From Bacillota bacterium (lineage in GTDB: Bacteria; Bacillota; Clostridia; Oscillospirales; Acutalibacteraceae), in the NCBI GenBank assembly GCA_023417635.1, contig JAEZFF010000046.1:1-51016 (forward strand): a stretch of DNA of 51,016 nucleotides, read 5' to 3'. This document shows, piece by piece, positions 32,783 through 40,338 of the stretch; position 1 is the stretch's first letter; every line of letters begins with the position of its first letter. The position numbers and the translations under genes were made by a program. The notes below the pieces were generated by a model that worked only from the letters and a program-made list of their open reading frames with translations, was not told the origin of the DNA and searched no databases.

Positions 32783-34246
32783 ATGAAAGAAGCGCGGAAA
32801 GCCCAGTTAGACCAGAACCGTGCGCCAATTTATGAAGCGCTGGAAAAGTTCCGCCGAATGCGCGTTGTTCCGTTTGACGTGCCGGGTCATAAGCGGGGAC
32901 GCGGCAACCCGGAGCTCACGGATTTTCTGGGAGAACAGTGCGTAGGCGTGGACGTTAACAGTATGAAGCCGCTCGATAACCTCTGTCACCCGGTTTCCGT
33001 TATACGCGAAGCGGAAAAGCTGGCGGCGGATGCCTTTGGCGCAGCGGAAGCATTTCTAATGGTCGGCGGAACCACGAGCGCCGTGCAAAGTATGGTGCTT
33101 TCCGTCTGCAAACGCGGCGATGAAATTATTCTGCCGCGGAACGTACACCGCAGCGTCATTAATGCGCTTGTACTGAGCGGCGCCGTACCAGTCTATGTAA
33201 ACCCGGAGGTAAACCGTCGGCTTGGCATTTCGCTTGGCATGAAACGCGGGCAGGTGGCAAAAGCTATCAGCGAACATCCGAACGCCGTGGCAGTACTGGT
33301 AAACAATCCAACCTATTATGGCATCTGCTCCGACTTGCGCGCGATTGTGAAAATGGCGCATGAAGCCGGAATGTACTGCCTGGTAGATGAAGCACACGGC
33401 ACACATTTTTATTTTGGGAATGGGTTTCCTGTTTCCGCTATGGAGGCCGGGGCCGACATGGCCGCTGTTTCCATGCATAAAGGCGGCGGCAGCCTTACGC
33501 AGTCCAGTTTTCTACTGACGGGCCCGCGCGTCCATGCAGGCTATGTACGCCAGATTATCAACCTGACGCAGACGACTTCCGCCAGCTACCTGCTGATGAG
33601 CAGCCTCGATATTTCACGGCGGAACCTCGCGCTGCGCGGTGAGCAGATGTTCCGCAAAGTCGTGGAAAACGCCGTTTACGCCCGCGGCGAAATCAACAGC
33701 ATCGGCGGCTACTACGCTTTCGGGCAGGAGCTTGTAAACGGCGACTCCGTCTACGCTTTTGATGAAACAAAGCTCAGTGTGCATACGCGCGACATCGGCC
33801 TTGCCGGAATTGAAGTCTACGACCTTCTGCGCGACGACTACGACATCCAGATTGAATTCGGCGACATCGGCAACATTCTTGCCTACCTTTCCATCGGTGA
33901 CAGACCGCAGGATATTGAGCGCCTTGTGAGCGCCCTTGCGGAAATACGCCGCCTGCATCAGCGCGACCCGGCCGGAATGCTCAGCCAGGAATACATTTCT
34001 CCAGAAGTTGCAGCAAGCCCGCAGGAAGCTTTTTACGCCGAAAAAATCAGCCTGCCCCTGCAAGAAACCGTCGGCCGAGTGTGCAGTGAATTTGTCATGT
34101 GCTACCCGCCGGGAATCCCAATTTTGGCACCGGGTGAAAAAATTACGCCAGAAATACTCAGCTATATTGAGTACGCCAAGTCCAAGGGCTGCAGTATGAC
34201 CGGCCCGGAAGACGCTAACATCGAACGGCTGAACGTTTTACGCTAA
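32783..34246 (+). CDS. speA: Arginine decarboxylase, aspartate-aminotransferase fold (SpeA type)
   Basis: A 487-residue PLP enzyme that converts arginine to agmatine and CO2, the first step of polyamine synthesis. It belongs to the Orn/Lys/Arg decarboxylase major-domain group. The substrate-end motif VPFDVPGHKRGRG lies near residue 30. The PLP-lysine stretch SMHKGGGSLTQSSFL has Lys about 233, and the PLP aspartate is in LVDEAHGTH. The length equals Bacillus-type SpeA rather than the long biodegradative enzymes. It has no N-terminal response-regulator wing. A ribosome site (GAGGTGAAAAG) precedes ATG 32783. The agmatinase two genes downstream supports arginine over lysine as substrate. Confidence 0.92.
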   Translation: MKEARKAQLDQNRAPIYEALEKFRRMRVVPFDVPGHKRGRGNPELTDFLGEQCVGVDVNSMKPLDNLCHPVSVIREAEKLAADAFGAAEAFLMVGGTTSAVQSMVLSVCKRGDEIILPRNVHRSVINALVLSGAVPVYVNPEVNRRLGISLGMKRGQVAKAISEHPNAVAVLVNNPTYYGICSDLRAIVKMAHEAGMYCLVDEAHGTHFYFGNGFPVSAMEAGADMAAVSMHKGGGSLTQSSFLLTGPRVHAGYVRQIINLTQTTSASYLLMSSLDISRRNLALRGEQMFRKVVENAVYARGEINSIGGYYAFGQELVNGDSVYAFDETKLSVHTRDIGLAGIEVYDLLRDDYDIQIEFGDIGNILAYLSIGDRPQDIERLVSALAEIRRLHQRDPAGMLSQEYISPEVAASPQEAFYAEKISLPLQETVGRVCSEFVMCYPPGIPILAPGEKITPEILSYIEYAKSKGCSMTGPEDANIERLNVLR

Positions 34247-34282
34247 GAAGCTGCGGTTTTCCCGTAGAAAGGACTGTTGCAA

Positions 34283-35134
34283 ATGGAACTCTGGTTCAGT
34301 GAAAATCATACCCCGAACGTTAAACTCAGCCTGCGTGTGAACAAGCAGCTTTATTCCCACCAAAGCGAGTACCAGCGCATTGACGTATTTGACACACCGG
34401 AATTCGGACGCGTGCTGGCGCTTGACGGCAACATCATGCTGACGGAACGCGATGAATTTATTTACGATGAGATGATTGTGCACGTTCCCATGGCCGTTCA
34501 CCCTGCCGTACACAAAGTGCTTGTGATTGGCGCAGGCGACGGCGGCGTTGTACGCGAGCTGACGCGCTACGCAAGCATTGAGCAGATAGACCTTGTGGAA
34601 ATGGACAAGATGGTGGTGGAAACCTGCCGCCAGTACCTGCCAGGAAACGCCTGCCGGCTGGATGACAAGCGCGTGCATATTTTTTACGAAGACGGCCTCA
34701 AATACATCCGCCGCTGTGAAAACGAGTATGACCTTATCATCGTTGACTCTAACGATCCGTTCGGCCCTTCGGAAGGGCTTTTCACCCGCGAATTTTACGG
34801 CAACTGCTGCAATGCCCTGCGCGAGGGCGGCATAATGGTCAACCAGCAGGGCAGCCCGTTTTACGCCGAAGACGCGAACGCCATGCAGCGCAGCCACAAA
34901 CGCATCGCGAGCACATTTCCCATCTGCCGCGTCTACCAGGCACATATCCCGACTTATGCAGCAGGGTACTGGCTTTTCGGCTTTGCAAGCAAAAAGTACC
35001 ACCCAATCGACAACCTGGACGCGAAACGCTGGAACGCCCTGCATCTGCGCACCCGCTACTACACCACACGGCTGCACGTGGGCGCGTTCTACCTGCCCGC
35101 GTTTCTGGAAGAAATGCTTGAGGAGGTGGAGTAA
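34283..35134 (+). CDS. speE: Spermidine synthase / aminopropyltransferase SpeE
   Basis: A 283-residue aminopropyltransferase that moves an aminopropyl group from decarboxylated S-adenosylmethionine to putrescine. The nucleotide motif VLVIGAGDGGVVREL (about residues 76-90) is present. The catalytic/polyamine-binding region is VDSNDPFGPSEGLFTREFY, and the N-terminal beta-hairpin includes LALDGNIMLTERDEFIYDEM. It begins at ATG 34283 with AAAGGA nine bases upstream; the TTG six bases earlier is less likely. No speD gene, needed to make decarboxylated SAM, is visible in this window, which is notable because the operon also encodes the alternative carboxyspermidine route. Confidence 0.92.
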   Translation: MELWFSENHTPNVKLSLRVNKQLYSHQSEYQRIDVFDTPEFGRVLALDGNIMLTERDEFIYDEMIVHVPMAVHPAVHKVLVIGAGDGGVVRELTRYASIEQIDLVEMDKMVVETCRQYLPGNACRLDDKRVHIFYEDGLKYIRRCENEYDLIIVDSNDPFGPSEGLFTREFYGNCCNALREGGIMVNQQGSPFYAEDANAMQRSHKRIASTFPICRVYQAHIPTYAAGYWLFGFASKKYHPIDNLDAKRWNALHLRTRYYTTRLHVGAFYLPAFLEEMLEEVE

Positions 35135-35139
35135 CCGCC

Positions 35140-36027
35140 ATGCTGCAGAAAAATGTCGAAACATTTCTTGCCTGCGGCGCGGAGTATGAAGATGCAAATC
35201 TTGTGCTGTTCGGCGCTCCGTTCGACTCCACTACCAGCTTCCGCCCCGGGGCGCGTTTCGGCCCGCCCGCCATACGGCACGAAAGTTTCGGGCTGGAAAC
35301 GTACAGCCCTTACCAAGACCTCGACCTTGCCGATTACAGTATCTTCGACAGCGGCGACCTTGAGCTTTGCTTTGGCAGTTCCGATTCTGCCCTTGCCGAT
35401 ATTGAAGCCCGCGCGGCGGAAATTCTGCGGGATGGCAAGTTTCCGCTGCTTCTTGGCGGCGAACACCTCGTCACGCTCGGAGCCGTGCGCGCGGCAGTAA
35501 AAAAATATCCCGGCCTGCACATCATTCAGTTCGACGCTCACGCCGACCTGCGCGACGATTACCTTGGCGCAAAGCTGAGCCACGCCTGCGTTGTACGCCG
35601 CTGCCACGACATACTGGGTAACGGAAAAATCCATCAGTTCTGCATCCGAAGCGGCGACCGCAGCGAATTCCAGTTTGCCGCCGCGCACACTGACCTGCAC
35701 CCATTTGATTTCACCGGTCTTGACGAAACGGTGGAAAACCTGCGGCAGGCAAATGCTCCCGTCTACCTCACGATAGACCTGGACTGCCTTGACCCGGCTT
35801 GCTTCCCCGGCACGGGAACACCGGAAGCCGGCGGAGTATTTTTCCCACAGCTTCTGAAAGCCATTCGAACTGTACTGCGGACAAACGTCGCGGCGGCAGA
35901 TGTCAATGAGCTTGCACCGATGCTCGACGCTTCCGGCGCTTCCACCGCCATGGCCTGCAAAACAGTGCGGGAACTGATGCTTGCCATCGAGAACCGCCTG
36001 AGCACACCAGAATACAACAATCACTGA
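35140..36027 (+). CDS. speB: Agmatinase SpeB (ureohydrolase)
   Basis: A 295-residue Mn2+-dependent hydrolase that splits agmatine into putrescine and urea. The binuclear metal ligands are all visible: H109 in LLGGEHLVTLG, D132-H134-D136 in FDAHADLRDDY, and D213/D215 in TIDLDCLDPA. The substrate loop PGTGTPEAGG follows. The start lies five bases after the speE stop, with GAGGTGGAG ending in that gene. It follows directly from arginine decarboxylase in the pathway and yields putrescine for both spermidine routes encoded in the operon. Confidence 0.95.
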   Translation: MLQKNVETFLACGAEYEDANLVLFGAPFDSTTSFRPGARFGPPAIRHESFGLETYSPYQDLDLADYSIFDSGDLELCFGSSDSALADIEARAAEILRDGKFPLLLGGEHLVTLGAVRAAVKKYPGLHIIQFDAHADLRDDYLGAKLSHACVVRRCHDILGNGKIHQFCIRSGDRSEFQFAAAHTDLHPFDFTGLDETVENLRQANAPVYLTIDLDCLDPACFPGTGTPEAGGVFFPQLLKAIRTVLRTNVAAADVNELAPMLDASGASTAMACKTVRELMLAIENRLSTPEYNNH

Positions 36028-36040
36028 GGAGGAAAACAAG

Positions 36041-37300
36041 ATGAGCAAAGTTTTAGTAATAGGCTGCGGAGGCGTTGCTTCCGTTGCCATTCAAAAATGC
36101 TGCCAGTGCAGCGAAGTGTTCACAGACCTCTGCATTGCCAGCCGGCATCAAGGCAACTGCGACAGGCTTGCCGAAAAGATCCGCGGAAAAACAAAAACGA
36201 AAATTACGACCGCTCAGGTTGATGCCAGCCATGTTGACGAATTGACTGCCCTTATCCGGAACTATCAGCCTGACCTCGTGATGAACATCGCCCTGCCCTA
36301 CCAGGACCTGACCATTATGGATGCCTGCCTTGCCTGCGGCGTAAACTACCTGGACACCGCGAACTATGAGCCGGAAAATACCGACGACCCGCAGTGGCGC
36401 ACGGTTTACGAAAAGCGCTGCAAAGAAGAGGGATTTTCCGCCTACTTTGACTACTCGTGGCAATGGGCCTACAAAAAGAAATTTGAAGAAGCTGGCCTCA
36501 CGGCCCTGCTTGGTTCCGGTTTCGACCCCGGCGTTTCGCAGGCCTACTGTGCCTACGCCCAAAAGCACGAGTTTGACCAAATTGATACGATTGATATTCT
36601 GGACTGCAACGGCGGCGACCACGGCTATGCTTTTGCCACGAACTTTAACCCGGAAATCAACCTGCGTGAAGTTTCCGCACCCGGAAGCTACTGGGAAAAC
36701 GGACATTGGGTCGAAGTTGCCCCCATGAGCATGAAGCGCGAATACGATTTTGACCAGGTCGGTCACAAGGAGATGTACCTCCTGCACCACGAAGAAATTG
36801 AGTCGCTGGCAAAAAACATCCCCGGCATTCAGCGCATCCGTTTCTTCATGACGTTCGGTCAAAGTTACCTTGACCATATGCGCTGCCTGGAGGATGTGGG
36901 GATGCTCTCCACCACGCCGGTGCTGTACGAAGGGCGCGAAATTGTGCCGATTCAGTTCCTGAAAACACTTCTGCCCGACCCGGCAAGCCTTGGCCCGCGC
37001 ACAAAAGGCAAAACGAATATCGGCTGCATTTTCACCGGCACAAAAGATGGGAAGCAGAAAACTTATGCTATTTACAATGTCTGCGACCATCAGGCCTGCT
37101 ACCGCGAAGTCGGCTCACAGGCTATCAGCTACACCACAGGTGTTCCGGCCATGTGCGGCGCACTGATGATGCTGCAAGGCATTTGGAAAAAGCCGGGCGT
37201 TTATACAGTAGAAGAATTCGACCCGGATCCATTTCTTGACGCTCTCGGCCAGTACGGCCTGCCGCACCTTGAAACCCGCAGCCCGGTGCTGGTAAAATGA
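36041..37300 (+). CDS. Carboxynorspermidine/carboxyspermidine dehydrogenase (saccharopine dehydrogenase family)
   Basis: A 419-residue NADPH-dependent enzyme. In the known pathway it condenses putrescine (or diaminopropane) with aspartate beta-semialdehyde and reduces the imine to carboxyspermidine (or carboxynorspermidine). The N-terminal Rossmann motif reads VIGCGGVASVAIQKC. Conserved later blocks are NIALPYQDLTIMDACLACGV, DTANYEPE and LLGSGFDPGVSQAYCAYA. Its gene overlaps the following decarboxylase gene by four bases (ATGA), the usual pairing. The call over true saccharopine dehydrogenase rests on that neighbour and on the polyamine operon. Confidence 0.93.
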   Translation: MSKVLVIGCGGVASVAIQKCCQCSEVFTDLCIASRHQGNCDRLAEKIRGKTKTKITTAQVDASHVDELTALIRNYQPDLVMNIALPYQDLTIMDACLACGVNYLDTANYEPENTDDPQWRTVYEKRCKEEGFSAYFDYSWQWAYKKKFEEAGLTALLGSGFDPGVSQAYCAYAQKHEFDQIDTIDILDCNGGDHGYAFATNFNPEINLREVSAPGSYWENGHWVEVAPMSMKREYDFDQVGHKEMYLLHHEEIESLAKNIPGIQRIRFFMTFGQSYLDHMRCLEDVGMLSTTPVLYEGREIVPIQFLKTLLPDPASLGPRTKGKTNIGCIFTGTKDGKQKTYAIYNVCDHQACYREVGSQAISYTTGVPAMCGALMMLQGIWKKPGVYTVEEFDPDPFLDALGQYGLPHLETRSPVLVK

Positions 37301-38508
37301 TGCAAGACCTGCGCCCACCTTTCGCGGCGCTTTCAAATGCTTCCGTACCGGAGATTTTTGACAATCTCCCAACGCCATGCTATATTTTAGATGAAACGCA
37401 GCTGCACCAAAACGGAAAAATTCTGAAAGGAGTGCAGCAGCGCACAGGATGCCGAATTCTGCTGGCGCAAAAGGCCTTTTCCAATTACGACCTGTACCCA
37501 GTGCTGGCACCGTACCTTACCGGCACAGAAGCCAGCGGGCTTTTTGAAGCGCGTCTCGGCGCAGAAGAAATGCCGGGCGGTGAAGTCCACGTTTTCTGCG
37601 GCGCTTACCGCGAACAGGATTTCTCGGAAATTCTGCGGTATGCCGACCACATTGTATTTAACACGCCTTCGCAGCTTGCAAAATTTGGCCCGCAGGCCAA
37701 AGCCGCCGGAAAAAGCATTGGCCTGCGTATTAACCCGGAATGTTCCACACAAAGCGGGCATTCGGCTTATGACCCGTGCGCGCCGGGCAGCCGCCTCGGC
37801 ACAACGCGCGCTTTGTGGAATGACGCCATGACGCCCGAACTGCTTCGTCTGCTGGACGGCCTGCATTTCCACACTCTCTGCGAGCAGGACTCCGACGCGC
37901 TGGAAACGACGCTGCAAGCCGTTGAGGCTGGCTTCGGTGAATTTTTGCCCCGCATGAAATGGCTGAACTGCGGCGGCGGACACCACATTACCCGCCCGGG
38001 CTACGATATTCCGCGCCTTGAGCGCTGCATCAGCAGTGTAAGCAAAAAATACGGCCTGCAGATTTATCTGGAGCCGGGCGAAGCTGTGGCGCTGAATGCG
38101 GGCTTTCTCGTTACAACGGTGCTGGATGTTTTCCGGAACGGCAAAACGAGCCTTGCCATGCTGGATCTGTCCGCCGCGTGCCATGCGCCGGATATCCTTG
38201 AAATGCCCTACCGCCCGCCGCTTTACGGCGCTGAAGAGCCGGGAAGGCTTCCTTTTTCTTACCGTCTTGGCGGGCCAACCTGCCTTGCAGGCGACGTCAT
38301 CGGAAGCTACAGCTTCTCAAAGCCGCTGGTGCCGGGCACACGCCTTGTTTTTGGCGATATGGCAATTTACACGACCTGCAAAAACAATACGTTCAACGGT
38401 ATGCCACTGCCGGATCTTTATGTGCGCCGCATAAACGGCACATTCCAGCGCCTGACGCACTTCGGCTATGAAGATTTCAAATACCGGCTGGGCAGTCGGA
38501 AACTATAA
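37297..38508 (+). CDS. nspC: Carboxynorspermidine/carboxyspermidine decarboxylase
   Basis: A 403-residue PLP enzyme of the alanine-racemase fold (fold III) that decarboxylates carboxyspermidine to spermidine. The PLP lysine is K59 in RILLAQKAFSNY. LNCGGGHHITRPGYD supplies the phosphate-binding region, EPGEAVALNAGFL follows, and the active-site cysteine block is LGGPTCLAGDVIGSY. The N-terminal PTPCYILDE is typical. Translation is coupled to the dehydrogenase by a four-base overlap. Together the two enzymes form spermidine without decarboxylated SAM. Confidence 0.95.
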   Translation: MMQDLRPPFAALSNASVPEIFDNLPTPCYILDETQLHQNGKILKGVQQRTGCRILLAQKAFSNYDLYPVLAPYLTGTEASGLFEARLGAEEMPGGEVHVFCGAYREQDFSEILRYADHIVFNTPSQLAKFGPQAKAAGKSIGLRINPECSTQSGHSAYDPCAPGSRLGTTRALWNDAMTPELLRLLDGLHFHTLCEQDSDALETTLQAVEAGFGEFLPRMKWLNCGGGHHITRPGYDIPRLERCISSVSKKYGLQIYLEPGEAVALNAGFLVTTVLDVFRNGKTSLAMLDLSAACHAPDILEMPYRPPLYGAEEPGRLPFSYRLGGPTCLAGDVIGSYSFSKPLVPGTRLVFGDMAIYTTCKNNTFNGMPLPDLYVRRINGTFQRLTHFGYEDFKYRLGSRKL

Positions 38509-38526
38509 TTTTTTGGGGGCAGTTTC

Positions 38527-38916
38527 ATGTTTTATGAACAGGATTGGGTCATGCGGCAAATCAAGATGGTTCTCGAATTTATAACCCGCGCGGTCTTTCA
38601 CAAAGATATTGCAGACTATGTGATAGAAGATGAAAGCTGTAAGACGGAAACCCGCGGGCTTTCCGAAAAATGTAATGCCCTTCTCCGGGATGGCAAAATC
38701 TGCGAAGCGGAAGACCTTCTGTTTGAAAACCGTGACGACAGCAGCCGCGATTTTCTGGCGCTGGCCCTTAACTTTTACCAAAAGCTCAACCGCATGAGCG
38801 ACGAAGAACTGCAGCGCGGCAACTTTTCCCGCAATGAAATACAGGAAGGCCTTCAAGACATCCTGAAAGGCCGCAGCGACGTCCCACAGCTTCCATTTTT
38901 TGAAGAAACCAAGTAA
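38527..38916 (+). CDS. DUF6483-like protein of the polyamine operon
   Basis: A 129-residue soluble, mainly helical protein beginning MFYEQDWVMRQIKMVLEFI, a pattern I associate with the DUF6483 family. A central basic/acidic helical stretch with AEDLLFENRDDSSRDFLALA resembles a single TPR-like repeat. There is no catalytic motif or membrane segment. It starts 18 bases after the decarboxylase gene and is probably in the same transcript. The family function is unknown. A polyamine-linked adaptor role is only suggested by position. Confidence 0.75.
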   Translation: MFYEQDWVMRQIKMVLEFITRAVFHKDIADYVIEDESCKTETRGLSEKCNALLRDGKICEAEDLLFENRDDSSRDFLALALNFYQKLNRMSDEELQRGNFSRNEIQEGLQDILKGRSDVPQLPFFEETK

Positions 38917-38992
38917 TAGAACGGCCAGTTCATTCAGCGCAATTTATTTTTGAAAAAAAGGGTTCCCGCAAGGCACAAAAAGGAGCGAAGGA

Positions 38993-40099
38993 ATGACAGA
39001 TGACTTTGAACAATACTTGGCGCACGGTGTGGAAAGCATCGTCACGCAAGTTGTACACGCAACACTCACAGACCCGAAAGAAAGCGCCTTTATGGCAAAG
39101 TACGTTTTGGCAAGCCGCGAAGCTACAAAGCGCAGGGCAGAACTGGAATCCGGCGGCGAGCATATTCCTCCGTTTCTGATTGCCAGCATTTCCAGCCAGT
39201 GCAACCTGCACTGTGTGGGCTGCTATGCGCGGGCAAACCACTCCTGCACAGACGGCAAGCCACAGGGCGAACTGACCGATGGAGAATGGCTTTCCATCTT
39301 CCGTGAGGCAGAAACCCTCGGCGTCGGGTTTATTCTGCTTGCGGGCGGTGAGCCTCTGCTTCGCCGCCGTGTGCTGGAGAACGCGGCGGGTCTGCCGAAA
39401 ATTCTGTTTCCAATCTTTACAAACGGAACACTGCTTGATGATGAGTATTTGGAGCTTTTCAGCCGTTCGCGCAACCTGTTTCCCGTTTTCAGCATTGAGG
39501 GGCAAAAAGAAAGCACTGACCGGCGGCGCGGAGCCGGCACCTACCAAAAGCTGAGCCTTGCCGTAGAACGCATGAGCCGCCAGCATCTCATGTTTGGCGC
39601 TTCTGTTACCGTAACCGTGCAAAATCTGGAAGAAGTAACTTCGCACACATTTCTTGCCTCGCTGGCCCAGCGAGGCTGCAAAATTGTATTTTACATAGAG
39701 TATGTCCCCGTTGCGGCACAGAATGCTTTCCTCGCCCCGGGCGACGCAGAGCGGGAGCTTCTGCGGCAGAAACTCGACGCGCTGCGCACGGACTATGGAG
39801 AAATGCTTTTTCTTTCATTTCCAGGGGATGAAAAGGCTTCGGGCGGATGCCTTGCCGCGGGGCGCGGTTTCTTCCATATCAACGCACACGGCGGAGCGGA
39901 ACCCTGCCCCTTCTCACCCCACTCTGACACAAGCCTGCGGGATGTTTCCCTGCGGGAGGCGCTGCGCTCTCCGCTTTTCGGCCAGCTTCGCGCCAAAGGC
40001 CTACTGCAGGAAAGTCATATTGGCGGGTGTACCCTTTTCGCACAGAAAGAGCAGGTGAAAGCCCTGCTGAAAAAGAAAGAGCCGGAAACCTGCGGCTAA
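38993..40099 (+). CDS. Radical SAM protein with SPASM-like C-terminus
   Basis: A 368-residue radical SAM enzyme. A helical N-terminal 60 residues precede the cluster motif CNLHCVGCYAR (CxxxCxxC, about residues 70-77). The GGEPLLRR motif for SAM binding follows, then a C-terminal segment with further cysteines (SGGCLAAGRGF, EPCPFSPHSD, GGCTLF) that may hold an auxiliary cluster. Such proteins often modify peptides or cofactors. No precursor peptide is evident beside it. It follows the DUF6483-like gene by 76 bases with AAGGAG before the ATG. The 3' end, with its terminator, is partly duplicated 2828 bases downstream. Confidence 0.88.
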   Translation: MTDDFEQYLAHGVESIVTQVVHATLTDPKESAFMAKYVLASREATKRRAELESGGEHIPPFLIASISSQCNLHCVGCYARANHSCTDGKPQGELTDGEWLSIFREAETLGVGFILLAGGEPLLRRRVLENAAGLPKILFPIFTNGTLLDDEYLELFSRSRNLFPVFSIEGQKESTDRRRGAGTYQKLSLAVERMSRQHLMFGASVTVTVQNLEEVTSHTFLASLAQRGCKIVFYIEYVPVAAQNAFLAPGDAERELLRQKLDALRTDYGEMLFLSFPGDEKASGGCLAAGRGFFHINAHGGAEPCPFSPHSDTSLRDVSLREALRSPLFGQLRAKGLLQESHIGGCTLFAQKEQVKALLKKKEPETCG

Positions 40100-40140
40100 C
40101 GCAGAAACCCGGCTCTTTTCTGCGCCGCTAAACAGGCAGC
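40049..40140. repeat. Direct repeat, left copy (flanks the second MBOAT cassette)
   Basis: Matches 42877-42968 without gaps at an offset of 2828. By eye about 72 of 92 bases agree. It contains the last codons of the radical SAM gene (EQVKALLKKKEP) and, on the minus strand, a remnant of the macrodomain gene's C-terminus (RAGFLR then TAG). Confidence 0.8.
40077..40119. terminator. Terminator after the radical SAM gene
   Basis: AAGAGCCGG (40077-40085) with CCGGCTCTT (40109-40117), plus an inner CTGCG/CGCAG hairpin. It lies inside the direct repeat. The stem is fairly well kept in the second copy (AGAGCCG/CGGCTCT). Confidence 0.75.
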
Positions 40141-40160
40141 TTCAGTCTTCACAGCAATCA

Positions 40161-40197
40161 GGCACCGGGTTTTTGGTAAGCCCGGTGCCCTATTTTT
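40161..40197 (+). terminator. Second terminator before the MBOAT cassette
   Basis: Perfect stem GGCACCGGG (40161-40169) with CCCGGTGCC (40181-40189), tail CTATTTTT. It lies outside the repeat, so two terminators follow each other. The remaining 140 bases to the MBOAT gene show no clear promoter. Confidence 0.8.
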
Positions 40198-40338
40198 CAC
40201 TTTTCGCCAGACATTGCCAGCCTGAATTTAGCTAAAGTATCGACGGAAATAAAAAGTTCATTTTATCTTATTAAACCGTCAACAAAGAAGCGGCAATCCT
40301 CTCGTATGATAGAGGAAAAGCCTTTGGGGGGATTCCGC

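Noticed and set aside
34238..35197. Minus-strand frame of 319 codons
   Set aside because: It is antisense to speE, which has all aminopropyltransferase motifs. Long antisense frames here come from codon bias.
36053..37090. Minus-strand frame of 345 codons
   Set aside because: It is antisense to the carboxyspermidine dehydrogenase gene and has no ribosome site or motif.
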